The translations under genes were made by a program, and so were the position numbers. This document shows, in pieces, positions 35,231-47,817 of a stretch of 64,000 nt of DNA. Origin of the DNA: Cyanoderma ruficeps (taxonomy: Eukaryota; Chordata; Aves; Passeriformes; Timaliidae); assembly GCA_008694505.1 (NCBI GenBank), contig VZDJ01004378.1, positions 23,023,298-23,087,297 on the forward strand. Reading direction: 5' to 3'. Under the pieces are notes generated by a model. The model was not told the origin of the DNA and made no database searches. It saw only the letters and a list, made by a program, of their open reading frames with translations. The first letter of the stretch is position 1, and every line of letters begins with the position of its first letter.

Positions 35231-35965
35231 GGTGATGGACTGGACCCATAATTATGATTGATTGATAATAATAACTGGGGTAAACCATAAAGGGGTAAAA
35301 CATGGGGTACATGGGACAAACCATTATAACTTATATAAAACAGTATAAAACAAGGAATAAATACATACAGAAAACTGATAAAACCAAAAAACACACCACT
35401 ACACACCACCTTTACAATGAAGATCGGTATCTTTAGGGATGACATACTAACTTCTCCAAATGTAATAATATTGTCCTGAGTGGGAATGAAATACTGTATT
35501 TGTAGTTTGTGAAAAATTTTGAGATCAAGCTTGCAGAACAGGAAATTCTTTCCAATGACATGCATGTCTAACTTTTGCTAAAGACACAGTAATGTGCAGT
35601 AACTGGCCATTTTCTAAGAGAACTGACTCTTACCCTATTATTGAAGATGGTGCTTTTAAACTCTCAATAAGTCAGGAATATCATATTTTTGCCGTGCCTG
35701 TGTGAGAGAGTAGTCTTATTTCCTACCTGCATACATGCCTGCATTTTGAAAGTCACTAATTTTTCTCAAAAATTATTAATCAAACTAATTTGAAAATATC
35801 CCTCAGAAGTTTTATTATTAATTATATATATTATGCATATACCTGGTTTTATAAAAATATAGCGTGGGAAAACTTATGTGAGAGTTTTTCCTATATCTTA
35901 ACTACTTTGGCTCTTTGACCTTTTATCAGATATTTCTCAGTGAAATCCTTTAATTGTAGTAAATA
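35231..35965. other. AT-rich DNA, possible continuation of the LTR-like element
   Basis: A 122-codon minus frame (35197-35565) overlaps the LTR-like segment. It is hydrophobic and Phe/Ile-rich, as expected from AT-rich chance translation. I see no known domain. Confidence 0.45.
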
Positions 35966-36115
35966 ACCCCAGGCATCAGTACAAGCTGGGGGCTGACCTG
36001 CAGGAAAACTGCTTTGCAGAGAAGGATGTGGAGGTCCTGGTGGACAACAAGTGTCCATGAGCCAGCATTCTATGCCTTCATCAAGGACTCTGTTAAGGCA
36101 CATCACAGCCAACAA
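35966..36115 (+). mobile_element. CR1 LINE internal fragment
   Basis: The run agctgggggctgacctgcag, gcagagaaggatgtggaggtcctggtggac and gtccatgagccag follows the ORF2 region just after the reverse-transcriptase palm. The copy is short and has lost both ends. Confidence 0.75.
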
Positions 36116-36225
36116 GTGTTTCTGAAGGACTTTTAAATGAAGAATAGCTAGTGAGATGGGTGGCTTGATTGTTCCTAAGTTCCAAACAGGCCCATAGATA
36201 ACTAAGGATTAGTTATCCTAGTTAA

Positions 36226-36274
36226 TTTTAGATTAGTTAATTTTAGATTAGTTAATTTTAGATTAGTTAATTTT
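36226..36274 (+). repeat. 15-bp minisatellite, 3.3 perfect copies
   Basis: TTTTAGATTAGTTAA is repeated exactly at 36226, 36241 and 36256, followed by TTTT. A degenerate copy precedes it (ctagttaa at 36218-36225). Confidence 0.93.
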
Positions 36275-38664
36275 CCTTACTGAGAAATTAAAGGGTTCTT
36301 CATAGTTCTGATGTAGTCAAAAGGGTTATTTTGTGAAAATAAACCTTGTTGTTATGTGGATCTTCTCTTAGGACTGGATCTGGCCTGGACTGCAGGACAC
36401 CTTTGCTGTGCCTCTGGCCCCAGCTGCAGCCTGCCTGTGGGTTAAGGTGAGAGCTGGATGACAGCCATGAAAGGAGGGAGCTGCAGGGGGGAAACCAGGG
36501 TCACACAAAGCTGAGACAAACAACCATAGGTATTTCCAAGGTGATTTCAGAAATAGCTTCAGTATTCATGGCATGTGAACTGTAATAATGGGCTCTACAT
36601 CCACAGAAAGGAAAAAGAACCCAAAAGTATTGAAGATGTGACAAAAGTAATTACAAAATTACAACTACAGTCTTTCTTAAGGTGACAAGGCATATTCAGG
36701 GTATTAATTTACTTTTTAAAAGATATTGGTAATGAGGAATTTCTGATTCTTCCAGAATACATTTAGAAAGACGAGTTAAATTAACTACAAAAAAAAATCC
36801 TTATGGATACAGATCTGAACACAGAAAACAAGTCTTTACCTAAACAAGTTCTGACATTTACCAACTCTACTATAATAAATTGACTAAGGGAAAGCATATA
36901 CTTTCCTAAGAAAACATAACCCCCTTGTTTTTTTTAATCATACCTGACATCCTCCCAGCCAGGATATATTTTTCTACTGCAGTGCAAATATCCCATCCAA
37001 CAAAGATCAATTTTTGCCAAGTTAATACTTGCATGATGGGTAGAAAAATACAAACATACATTTTGGAATACTAAGCCAGGCATATGCAAGAAGAATGCAA
37101 TTCTTTTCTTTAAAATTAGCATTGGCTAACTTGAGTATTTTCTCCCCAAATGTACGTCATCATTCTCATTTTTTTCCAAATATGGACTCTTTTTCTGTCT
37201 TGTTAATTCAATATATTTAATTGTAAGTAGTCAGCATGTGGTGAACTAAAATATTGCTCAAGCTTTTGAATATCACTTTCAGTTCTATTTGGATGGGTAG
37301 GAACTTGGACAAAAAGTCAGGTTTTATTTTGTGCTAAAACATACCATGGCTTCATGGATCAGGCTGAGTCATTCAAATATCACATTTTATTCACACAAAA
37401 CCATGGAAGTGCTAACCATATATATTCACAAAATGCTTTCTAATACAAATAGTTCACAAAAAATAAAATTTAACTATCTTTGCTGTCAAACCTCAAACAT
37501 TTCCAGGAAGTCATAGTTAACAGCTCCAGATTTGCATATTTTTTAAAATGAATGTAAGATCCATTGAGAATACAGAATTACATTTACTTTTTAGTAGTTG
37601 TCATCCTTGTTTTCATACTGCTGTTCATAAGAAGGTGACATATATTTAGTCCCGCATACAAAATCCCAAAATAGTCACATTTTTTGTGAAAGATTCAGAT
37701 GTATAAAACACCTTGAAAAGGGAATATTGACAATCTCGATCATGCAAGCCTCAGATGTAAGTTTTGCTTCAGCTCTAGACTATCATAGTCTCTCTCTGTT
37801 CAAAATGGAAAGATACAGAATGGGAATTTCTTCACCACGTTCTGACCAGAAACTGTATGATCTTCTGATCTTCTTGTACATAACGTACCTGCACCACAAT
37901 GCTGATCGAAGTTCTAGTTCAACCTCTAGAGATATCCGCTATTTCTCCAACTGCAGCTGGTGGTCAGCATTCTTCTACAGCTTTGAGCATGTTTCAATTC
38001 TCTGGAGACAACCATACCACCATTTGCTGTGCTGAAGTGCTGCCTTCTGAACAATTTTGTATGAAAGAGTAAGCAAGAATTGTCCCCAAATTTGAAAAAG
38101 TTCTTAAAGGACTTCCGTTCTCTTTAGTGGAATGAAAAAACACCTTACCGTAGGCTTCTTAAAATGTATTAGAACATTATTTTCTGATTCTGCACACTAT
38201 TCATGCTAAATGAATTCTATGCCATATAAAACAGCTACAATTTTTCAGCTGATGTACATAGATTGTAAACTTGACATGCTAGGTTTGGAATACTTCTTAT
38301 ACAGTAGACACAACTCATGAATATTAGAGATTACAGTTTTAGAAATAAATCCCTGCGTGTGTTCTATTTACCCTATACTAATGTGATTTCCTGATCTCTA
38401 TTCTCTAGCTAAACTTAGAAATGCAGTTTTAATATTTAACTTCTAAAATGTAGATCTTCAATATTCGGTCTTGAAATTAAACAGTAATAAAGACATCCCC
38501 ACATTCCTAAATCTCAACTGAAAAATGGTGCTTTCAGATTCTGTGTTATTAACAAGCTCAGCTGGAATTAATCAGAAGAAGAAACAAGTTAGTGGCTGAA
38601 TAAGATTTTTAAAAGACTATTTAAGTAATAAAACTATGTCTACCTATGTCTTCATATCCTATTC
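36275..38664. other. Unique DNA, no gene seen
   Basis: A GC-richer patch at about 36360-36510 is unclassified. The 102-codon plus frame 37727-38035 is the longest here; it has Ser- and Tyr-rich sequence without a motif I know, and no consensus splice sites are obvious. Treat it as non-coding. Confidence 0.5.
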
Positions 38665-38775
38665 TGATCATCTGGAACCAATCCTGCGCAATGTGCTCTA
38701 GGATGACGGTGTTTGGGCAGGAAAGCTGGATGAGATGGTCCCTTCCAAACTTTGATATTGTGTAACTGTGTGATT
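38665..38775 (+). mobile_element. CR1 LINE 3' end fragment
   Basis: The order tgctctaggatgac, tttgggcaggaaagctggatgagatggtcccttccaaac and tgtgtgatta follows a CR1 3' UTR on plus. The terminal octamers have decayed. Confidence 0.8.
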
Positions 38776-41700
38776 ATGAAGACTGCCTGAATAAACATCG
38801 GCACAAAAAAAAAAAGTAATTATTAGGAGATGGGAATAAAGACACTTTAAAAGAACAAGTTCTTTTTAAAAAAGTGGCAGAGAATGACCAGTATTAGATG
38901 CCATTTCCACATCAGGTATCTCAGCATTTCACAAAAGTAATTCCGCCCTAAGAAATACATAAGTAGTTGTCAAAGCTCCTCCTGAAAAAAAACTTGTAAT
39001 CAGAGAGCCAAGTGTAACAGACACCCTGGAAAGGAGAGTTGATCAAATAAAAAGCAATTGAAAAAAAACCAGAAAATTTGCAAATGGAGTGAGTACAAGC
39101 AAATGTACTGAGATGAAAGGAGGTACAGCAAAAAGGACTGAAACTTGCCAAAATTATCCCCATTGAAATGGTAAAATTAGGGAAGAAAGTTAAACAAAGA
39201 GACAAGAGAAGAAATGGAAGAAATTAAATACTAAAAAAAGAGAGAAACTTCAGAAAGCAAGTGAAAATAATAAAAGCCAATGGGATGACACGAAGTGCAG
39301 GGAAATGGACCGAAGCTTGCCCAATTGATCCTCATTGAAATTGCAAGATTTCATTTCCTTTCCTGGGAGGAAAATTTAAATTTATTCTAAATCTATTTTA
39401 GATTATCTCTATGCAGATCATCTCTTTTTTTTCCCCCTCTCTTTATATTAATTTAATTTTCCACTTTAACTTGGAAAAGGAAACTTTTGCACATAACGGC
39501 ACAGTCAACCTCCCTTGGAAGGTGACCTTGTTCTGCACTATTCCCCAAATACTCATTTACCATGTCAAGTTTTCTGCCAACTCACATATATATACTCTAA
39601 TTTATTTGTACTTGACAGTATACTTCGCCATAATAGACAGCTAGTTGAAAAGCATAAAAGTGTTGTGAAGAAAAAGTAGAGAACCTTCTTTTCTATTGGT
39701 CAGGGAGTTAAAAATTATACATCCACGCATAAAAGACAATTTTGCCTTTTAGTTTAGTAAGCTGACATGGTTTATAACTCATTTGGTTTGCAGTATAAAT
39801 TTTCAGACTACAGCAACAAATCTAAAATTTCTAAGATGATTACTGTGATTACAGAAAGACTTCAGGAAGACAGAAAGAATATAAGATTTTCCTCCCCCTG
39901 TGGAATATGGAGGAATGGAAAGGTTTGAAACAAAACAACCAAATGTCAAGCTTTCGGGTTCTGACTTGTTATGTTACATTCCAGAGTTACAAAACCCCAC
40001 AAACCAACAAACAATAAACAATAAACAAGCCCTGTTAAAGGAAATCTTAAATAATGTCTTATTTTTTTCCCCTTTATACGCATAAAGAGCTTTGTCTGGA
40101 AACTGTTAAATATCTTCCATAACCATTCACATATTTTGTTCAATATATTTACTTGGATCCAAGATGAAGAGGATTCGTTTTTAAAAAGTCGAATATAGGG
40201 TTTTATTGTAAATCAGACTATCTATTTGATACCTGGAAATATCTCTCATGTTGGTATGGTTATCTGTACGGGTTATAGTTGCATATTTATCACTACTACC
40301 TTATAAAACATTTATTTAATTTAAGTTTCAAATATATAATATATCATAAATATCCTTTCTAATCCAAAAGAACAGTGTAAGTTTATCGTGCAGAGGAAAA
40401 TTTTGTTATTAGAGGGATGAATTTTTTATAGTACCAAATTATTTTGAATTCATCACTGTTTGTTGTACTGAGCAATTTATAATTATCTCTACTTAATTTC
40501 AAAAGCAATTAGATTTTATCCCACTGTGTAATAAAAAAAAAGGCAATTTTGAATTACTTATTTATTCAGGGTGAGAAAACATCTGGTAAGTATGTAAAGC
40601 AACTTGAAATCATTTTACTTATTAGCTCTCTTGGTGGAATCTGCCATTTTACAATATATTTATCAGGTATTAATATTGGTTTAGGTGCTGATCCTATAAA
40701 CACTGATCTAGATAATGAATTTCATATTCTGGCTGATAAGGGTAAAGATTGAGATAGAGAAAACAAGAAATATAATAATTATTGAGATTTATAACCAGAA
40801 AATTATATTTAGTAGTGTGATTCAGCCTACAACTTTTATAAATTATTTAAAAGTTATGGTAACATAGAAAAGTATGTGGGTTGAGTTATAACAGAAGCTC
40901 AAGTGCTATTTCTTTGTATAACACTGAGGATAACAGAAATAAATTCAGGACTCTGAAAATGTACAGCTGAGGAAGGTCAGTAGATGCAAAAAAGTGTGGG
41001 CCACTTCCCTGCTCTATGTTGAAGGCAGCAATGCAGAATATCATAAAATGAAGACAAACAAGTAAAAAGTTGGCCATGACAGAAAGACAGAAATGTAACA
41101 TCTCCCATATCACTTCCTCAAAGCAATCAGTCCACTGGAGAGAGTTAATTAGAAGTTAACTTTAGAAGTTAACATAGAAGTTCGTGCTGTATATACAAAT
41201 TTCCTCTATCATGTGCAAGAAGAAAAAGGTATCTCAGCATGAATATCAAATATCTGCAAAACTCAAAAAGGGGTCTCCTATAAACAGCACAGACCTAAAT
41301 TATTTGGAGAAGATGGAGAGAATGGTGAACCATAAATCCTGGTGTATGGAATAGCACGTTCAGATAGATCATAGAACTTCTGTAAGTTCTCCATTACAAG
41401 TGGTGAAGTACTTTTCTAAGTAGTAGTTTGGTCCTTACTGACTCATCTGGAAAAAAGAGGCTTGAGGTCTCTCCTCTTACAGTGCTGCAGTACATTTAAC
41501 TCAGTACTTTAAGTAACAGGAGAGCTGACCCAGGGACTTACCAGCTTCATCCATCTCTAACCCAGCTCCACAGAGGCAAATATCCAAACAAGAGCTTCCC
41601 CCTACATCTCAAATATGGAGTCAGTATGAAAGCAGGAGGCAGTGAAACCTTGGTGCCTAGGCCTTGTCTCCTTTTCTGCAGCAAAGTCTTCCTCCCTTTT

Positions 41701-43272
41701 GTCATTCTTCAAGTTGGGAAAGCAAGGAGACCTTGAACAAATTTGGAAGTGGGGCCAGTCCAGGAAAAGGGTTAACAACTCTTTCTTTTCCCCTGCTTGT
41801 TTAGTGAGTGTTTGTCTTGATGTCATGTTTGGCAGACTCAAGAAAAGCCGGCAACTTGGCAATGGAGATACTAAGCACCGATTCAAGATGCTTTCTGATA
41901 GTACCCTGGACTTTATTAAGCTAGATATCCATTAGCAGTGAGAGCTTGAAGTGTATTTCAGGAAATGCTTGGAGCACTAAGAATGTTCCAGGAAAATGTT
42001 AACTGAGATGCCATTACCTAACCTGGACCCAGACTGGCTATGACTGCCAACAAGCTGAGCTATGATGTGAAGCTCCAAAGCCTCACACTGTAGATTTTTG
42101 GCAGTTAAACCTTGCTTACAACAAAATTGGACTGCTTTGTTAAACTTAATTTGTAAGAAGTATTGGTTTTATTCCTATACCCTTGGGAGCAGGTTAGCAA
42201 TTTAGGCTGGAATCCACTGCAGGAGGTATCATTTACCCACCTACTAAAGAGGTCTTTAAAGTGCAGGGGGTTAGAGTATTTCCTTCTCCTTCCCTAGGCC
42301 ATTCAGAACCTTAAACTTATGGGAAGACTTTAGACCACACTGATGTAAAGTTCAAAGCAGATAACTTGACGTGTTTGAGGGGGGGGAAAGGTTTTTTTTC
42401 TCCATGCAAGAAGTGTGGGCCAGAAGTCTTGGCTTTTGTGGCTGAAAAACCTGTTTGCATTATTGAAAACCTGTAGTCAATCATATAAATGTCTATTAAT
42501 TTCAAATTCTATCCCTAGGTTGTATCTCCAAATTCTTTGGGCTATCAGATGCATTTCACTAGGGGAAGCAGAAGTTTTCAAAGCACTAATCCAGTCTCCA
42601 GAGATTCACAGACCTTCTTCAACATAGCTGGAGACAGGCAATCCAAAAGTGGAACAGGGTCTTCCAGAGAAAGTTGGTGTGACAGGTAGGATCAAGGCAC
42701 AACAGATGCCCTAATAATTACTAAGACACTTTTATGTTTTCTTTAGTAACTATTACACCAGGAAGAGTTTAAGGGAATGCTTTGAAAGAGGCATGAACTT
42801 TTGTAAAAACTTTATTTTTCCTTTTTATACAAGAAAATGTCATGGCAAATCTGCAAATGATCTTCTATTGTGCTTAGGAAACAAAAACTGAAGCAGGTAA
42901 TTGAGTATTTCATCCATCCCCTAATAGCTTAACTCTTCTTTAATTACACCAGCTGATTTACTTCAAAAAACTCCCAACCTGGGGTCAAGCCCAAACTAAA
43001 TCTTCATGCATGAAATTCAAAGGCTTAAAAGTAGGACTAAAACAGATGTGACTGAAGGCATCCCGATTTGAAAACAGCCAAAGAGTTATTGGTTTAATAA
43101 AAATGAACACTGAATAACACCCAGAAAATTTTACAAGAATTTGAATGAACAGAATTAAGGATAATATTGCGAGTCTGCTAAAAGTAAAAAAGTACTTGTG
43201 ATATAAAACAAGTTAAGGGAGAAATTTTAAAAAACAAGACAAGGACTTAATTTTTATATTTCTTGTTTTTCA
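38776..43272. other. AT-rich unique DNA with a diverged local duplication
   Basis: About 4.5 kb without a gene that I can identify. Two related segments about 172 bp apart lie at 39107-39178 and 39279-39350. Short tandem TAGAAGTTAAC-like units occur at 41149-41183. The opposed ORFs at 41602-41935 (94 and 97 codons) cover the same DNA and have no motif. Confidence 0.55.
39107..39350 (+). repeat. Diverged direct repeat, two copies 172 bp apart
   Basis: The best-matched parts are 39136-39178 and 39308-39350, with 34 of 43 bases identical by eye. The upstream 29 bases of each copy also align with about 20 matches. The sequence between them is purine-rich. Confidence 0.65.
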
Positions 43273-44389
43273 GCCAGGTACCCATGAAGGTCACCCTCCC
43301 CTGACGCAGCTGGGCAGAGGAGAGAAAAAAAATGAACAAAGGATTCATGAGCTGAGATAAAGACCAGTAGAAACTCCAAGGGCAAAACAGGCTCAACTTA
43401 AAGTTACAAAGTGAATTCATTACTAAGAGTAAGAGGAGGATAATGAGAAGTAAAATAAGCCCTTAAAACATCTTTTTTCCCCCCAGCCCCTTCCTCCTTC
43501 CCACTGACAGCACAGGGAGACAGGATGTGGGGGTTTTGGTCAGTTTGTTCCCTGAAGATTTTCTGTTGCTGCTAAGGCAGAGGAGTCTTTCCCCTGCTGC
43601 ACTGTGGGGTCCCTCCCCACAGGAGACAGCTCTCCACTTCTCCAACATGGGTCCACTCTCACAAGCAGCAGTCCTACCAGAACCACTGCAACATGAGTCC
43701 CTCCCATAGGCACACAGTCCTCCCAAAACTGCTGCGATGTGGGTCTCTCTTTCCACAGGGTGCAATTCTCCAAGGACAGGCTACTCCAGCCTGGAAGCAA
43801 GGGCCCCCTCTCTCCACTGGGTTTCCCACTGGATCACAGCCTCCTCCAGGCACCCACCTGCTCTGACATGGGCACCTCCCTTACGGGCTCTGGGCAGATC
43901 TCTGCATCCCCCATGGATCCCCACAGGCTGTGGGTGTATCTGTGCATTCCCCGTGGATCCTCACAGTCTGTGGGTGTATCTCTGTACTCCCCATGGATCC
44001 CCACAGGCTGCGGGGGCACAGTTGCCTCACCATGGTCTCACCACAGCCTGCAGAGGAATCTCAGCTCTGGCACCGGGAGCACCTCCTGCCTCTCCTTCTC
44101 CACTGACCTTGGTGTCTCCATGGTTTTTTTCTCTCACATGTTCTCACCTCCTCCTCTTCTCTGACTAGAAGAAAAAACCCTGTTCACTTTGTTTTGATTT
44201 TCTTCTTAAATATGTTATCACAGAGGTGTTACCAAACTCCCTAACTAACCCACCTTTGGCCAGCAGCATGTCCATCTTCAGAGCCATCAGAGATTGGCTC
44301 TGTCAGACATGGTGCAACCTTCTAGCAGCTTCTCACAGAAGCCACCTCTGTGCCCCCCCGCTACCAAAAAACAGTGCAAAACCAACACA
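43273..44389 (-). mobile_element. Endogenous-retrovirus LTR, about 1.1 kb, 3' end missing
   Basis: On minus it begins TGTGTTGGTTTTGC (complement of 44376-44389) and continues with the block tggcttctgtgagaagctgc (complement of about 44324-44343), then a GC-rich U3 with tandem subrepeats, and a late section whose complement reads cagctgggcagaggagag near 43307. This order matches an abundant passerine LTR I recall (TguLTR5-like), in which the last ~20 bp to the terminal CA are absent here. The AATAAA-type signal has decayed to AATGAA (complement near 43412-43422). The long ORFs in this segment are by-products of its GC-rich tandem structure. Confidence 0.8.
43911..44014 (+). repeat. 40-bp tandem subrepeats inside the LTR
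   Basis: Units start at 43911, 43951 and 43991, each opening CC(A/G)TGGATCC(C/T)CACAG. The period is exactly 40 bp, with 2.6 copies. Related looser units continue on both sides. Confidence 0.9.
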
Positions 44390-47300
44390 GTACCTCATAA
44401 AAATTCTAAATGAAACTCATACTGCAGTTTGCATGATGTTTCGTTTTGCCAACAATGTTGTGATTCCATATGTGTTGGCAGCTGTACATTTGTCTTTGCC
44501 TAGTCCCCTGCCCAACTGCCTCACTCCACCCCGAAAATAACAAATAATTCAATACTGAAGTTTTTCTTCTGTATGGGGTAATGTAACACAATATGTTAAT
44601 TGTATTTCAGTAAAATATAACAGCCACATTTTCTTCATCCCTGAGGAACCTTCCCGTCGCATGCCATAATTTCAGTCCTGTAATCTCTTCCAATAAGATT
44701 CCCTGGGACTTCTGCATGCAGAAACTTGCACCATCATGCATGAAAGACTTTAGGCTGAAACAACCTCCGAGTATGGTGTCCACAATCATAGTACTGTTCC
44801 AGGCCTAACTGCATCACTGCAATCTGCTGTTAAGGTTCAACAGAGGGTTTCCTGTGGACTGAAATTTGGCATGCAATACCTCAATTTACGAGCACATTTT
44901 AGAAGTATGAGTATTCACAGAATCACTTGGGTAGCCAAGAGTTAATCAGATTAACATAACAGTTTTATAGATGATACTTAAACAAAACTCAGTCTATGAA
45001 ACAAAATGTTAGCAGAGCAGATGTTCAGTATTTCCAAAAATAAAAACTAAAAACTAATGAAGGATATAAAGAAACCTTCCATGTCCTTTTGTTTTTCCAA
45101 ATCCCAGCTTGGATTTGAGGAACTCAATTCTAGGGTTTTTGTGTTGCCAGAGAAAATCCACAAGGAAGCAAACTACATGTCAAAACTTGTTACTTGCTTT
45201 GTCCTAAAAAGGGTAGTTCTTTACTTATGAAATTTCTGAATTCTTTTCTGCCAAACCCTCTTGTTTGGGCATGTCTTTCACTAAGAGCATTGTGCCTAAA
45301 GACTTCTAATCCTTACTTCTGTCAAAGTGTTTCTGAAGTCATTACACAAGATTAGAATGAAGTGGGTTAGATGCTTTGGAACAGGGCACATGGGGTAGAT
45401 GGAGCAATATATTTGTAACATCTTGAGCTAAGCAGCTCTCCTGTGATCAGCAAATGTAATTTTACTCTGAAAGAAAAAAAATGAAAGTTATTTGGTAATA
45501 ATCCTCACATAACAAAATACCCTTATGACAAACAGGCATAATGCAGAAATTATTATGTGAAGTAGCCAGAGTGTTTTCAAAGTTGGACATAGTACGGTAG
45601 TCGGTTTGGCAGGTTATACTGATCACATTCAAGTCAAAACAATCAATAAGAATGTGACAGGTTTTGTCAGTCATGCTTGTCCATCCTGTGCCCCAGATTA
45701 TTCAGATCAGAGAATTTGTTGAAGGAGGGCATATCTGATTTCTGGTGTGCATTGCTTGATTTTACTCCCATGGAAACTCAGATATGATAAAGAGGGGAAG
45801 GCCCATGCACCTCAATCTTAACTTCTAATGCAATTAGGTCACAGATAGAAACTTCTCAGTTTCAGGAACTGAGAGGCACATCTGAGGTCCCATAGTAGAT
45901 GGGACTAATAAATTGGTTGACAAATTGATCAGATTTATTTCTTCATTGACATTCTTATTTCTTTATTTCAGCTTTTGTCATAAGCATATACTCCAAGGAT
46001 GCAGACATTTTGATGCCACAGTTTGCAATGCAGTTAAAAGCAAATAAAAAAAAATTAAATACCAGAAATTGAAATTTTATTGCTTATCCTGGCATTTAAC
46101 TTCTAAATTTATGTAGTTAGCCACAAATTTATTTTTTGCTATTAATCTTGGCCATTTTTTCATTTGAAAGATGGAACATATGGTTTGACACATGGTTATT
46201 CCTATGTTAATGAAATCAGATACCATTGCAAGTGAGATGTGGAAGGGAAAAGAAATCTGTGTAATGGTGAGGGTGTTTAAGGAAAACCTTCTTTTTGCCC
46301 TAGTAACTACTAGTCTATCATATATCAGTCAGTTCTACTTACATCCACTCAAGGAAAGGTGCAGCACTTCTTTATTAAAGCATATATTCCAACGCTGCTA
46401 TATACAGAATGTTTTCTTGAGTGACTCAATCCAGATGGGAAAAATAAGTCTTTATATACTGAATTACAAAATGATCAGCTGAAGATCTTCTTGGTTCTAC
46501 TGACAGAAGTAGCTGTTTATAATATATCAGGACAGACATGATCAGATATATTTCGAATTTTTCTTGCACTAATAATATGATTTTCATCATTTTGTAAATA
46601 GGATATGTTTTGGATTTTTTTTCAGTTAAACATATTTTAAAAACTGAATGCTTCAGGTGTAGGTCTAAAATGAATTTGAAAATTTTAATTAATTAAAAAA
46701 TTAATTAAAAGTTTCAATACAACAAAAATATGTTGATTTTATGAACCTGGATATTTTTGGATTTTAGCATGCTATGGAAGATTTTTAAAAATGTCTCTAG
46801 TTTGATTTGAAACAAGAAAAGACATAAAAACCATGGAAAATTTTGTGAAATGGAGAATCTGGTTCTTGCCCAGCCTACTCTAATTCCTGTTCATCTGAAT
46901 CCTTTTGGTTTTCAAAATGCAAATTAATTAAGTTTCTTTGTCCCATAAGTGACTTCAGTGACATCATATTTTTTCTTCAGAATATTCTTGGTCTTTGCAA
47001 CAGCCATCCACTGCTTGCTTTGGATTTTATTGAGGCTTTCAACCTCTTTAGAAGTTACACAAGTGAAGTTGTCTCTGTTTGCCAGATGGGGTTATAGCGC
47101 TAGGAAAAAGAAAAAGCAGGATAAGAGGAAATCTGACTCCCACCCACTTTTTGTACAGTCTCAACTACTGAAACCACTTCATCTTGCTGTGATGAGGCAA
47201 AGGAGAAAATAACTACCTCGCTGCATTTCCCAGTTTGTAAGAGACTTGCAATGATGTTTTGGAAGTGGAGAAAGAAAAAGCATTTCATGGGAGAAAGGAA

Positions 47301-47469
47301 AACAACAATTAAAAGGAAAGGAGGAAAAGGAGGAAAATGGAAGAAGAATACACTGTAAGAGAGAAAAGACTTATTCTAATTTAGCTACCTTGCAAAAATT
47401 CATTGTGTAAGATCATAATAATATGTATACATGCCACACTTTAGGAATGGCATTCCCTAATTTAGTGCT
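44390..47469. other. AT-rich unique DNA, no gene seen
   Basis: About 3.1 kb. It contains a 28-nt perfect hairpin-like palindrome at 46683-46710 and a purine-rich tract at 47270-47350. ORFs such as 46192-46482 and 46949-47212 are motif-free. Confidence 0.55.
46683..46710. repeat. AT-only inverted repeat
   Basis: TTTTAATTAATT (46683-46694) and AATTAATTAAAA (46699-46710) are exact complements around AAAA. Confidence 0.85.
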
Positions 47470-47817
47470 CCCATTAAAAGGAAAGCCACGAGTTCCTCTT
47501 TTCCCCCAGCCCCATCAGTGAGAGACAAAAAAGGCAGCTATCCCAAGCCGAGATACAAAAAAATAACTGAAAACAGTAATGAGATAAGCAAACAATCAGT
47601 AATAGCAACAATATTAGCAATAAAAGTGGGAAAAAAAGGGTAATTTACTTCCAAACAATACTCACCAATGGACCTACCCAGTGCCGCCTGATCCATGAGA
47701 CAAAGAACAAAATGGCAGAGGACTCTCCCTGCACCTCCTTTTTCTTCCTGACGGTATTCCACTCCTGCCACCCTTCTTGGATCTTATTCTACCACTGGCA
47801 GTGATGTACAGAATAAC
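47470..47817 (-). mobile_element. LTR-like fragment (tentative)
   Basis: On minus it carries an aaaatggc-type block (plus 47709-47716 complement), an A/T trinucleotide-like run and a cttatctc block near 47580, in the order seen near the R/U5 end of avian LTRs. The sequence is decayed, with no terminal pair or target duplication. The 77-codon minus ORF 47538-47771 is incidental. Confidence 0.35.

Noticed and set aside
37727..38035. 102-codon plus ORF as a possible exon
   Set aside because: No recognisable domain, no convincing splice acceptor and donor pair, and chance ORFs of this size are expected in 64 kb.
43737..44168. Two overlapping plus ORFs of about 140 codons in different frames
   Set aside because: They lie antisense inside an LTR with GC-rich tandem subrepeats, which produce long open frames in several phases. 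No protein motif is present.
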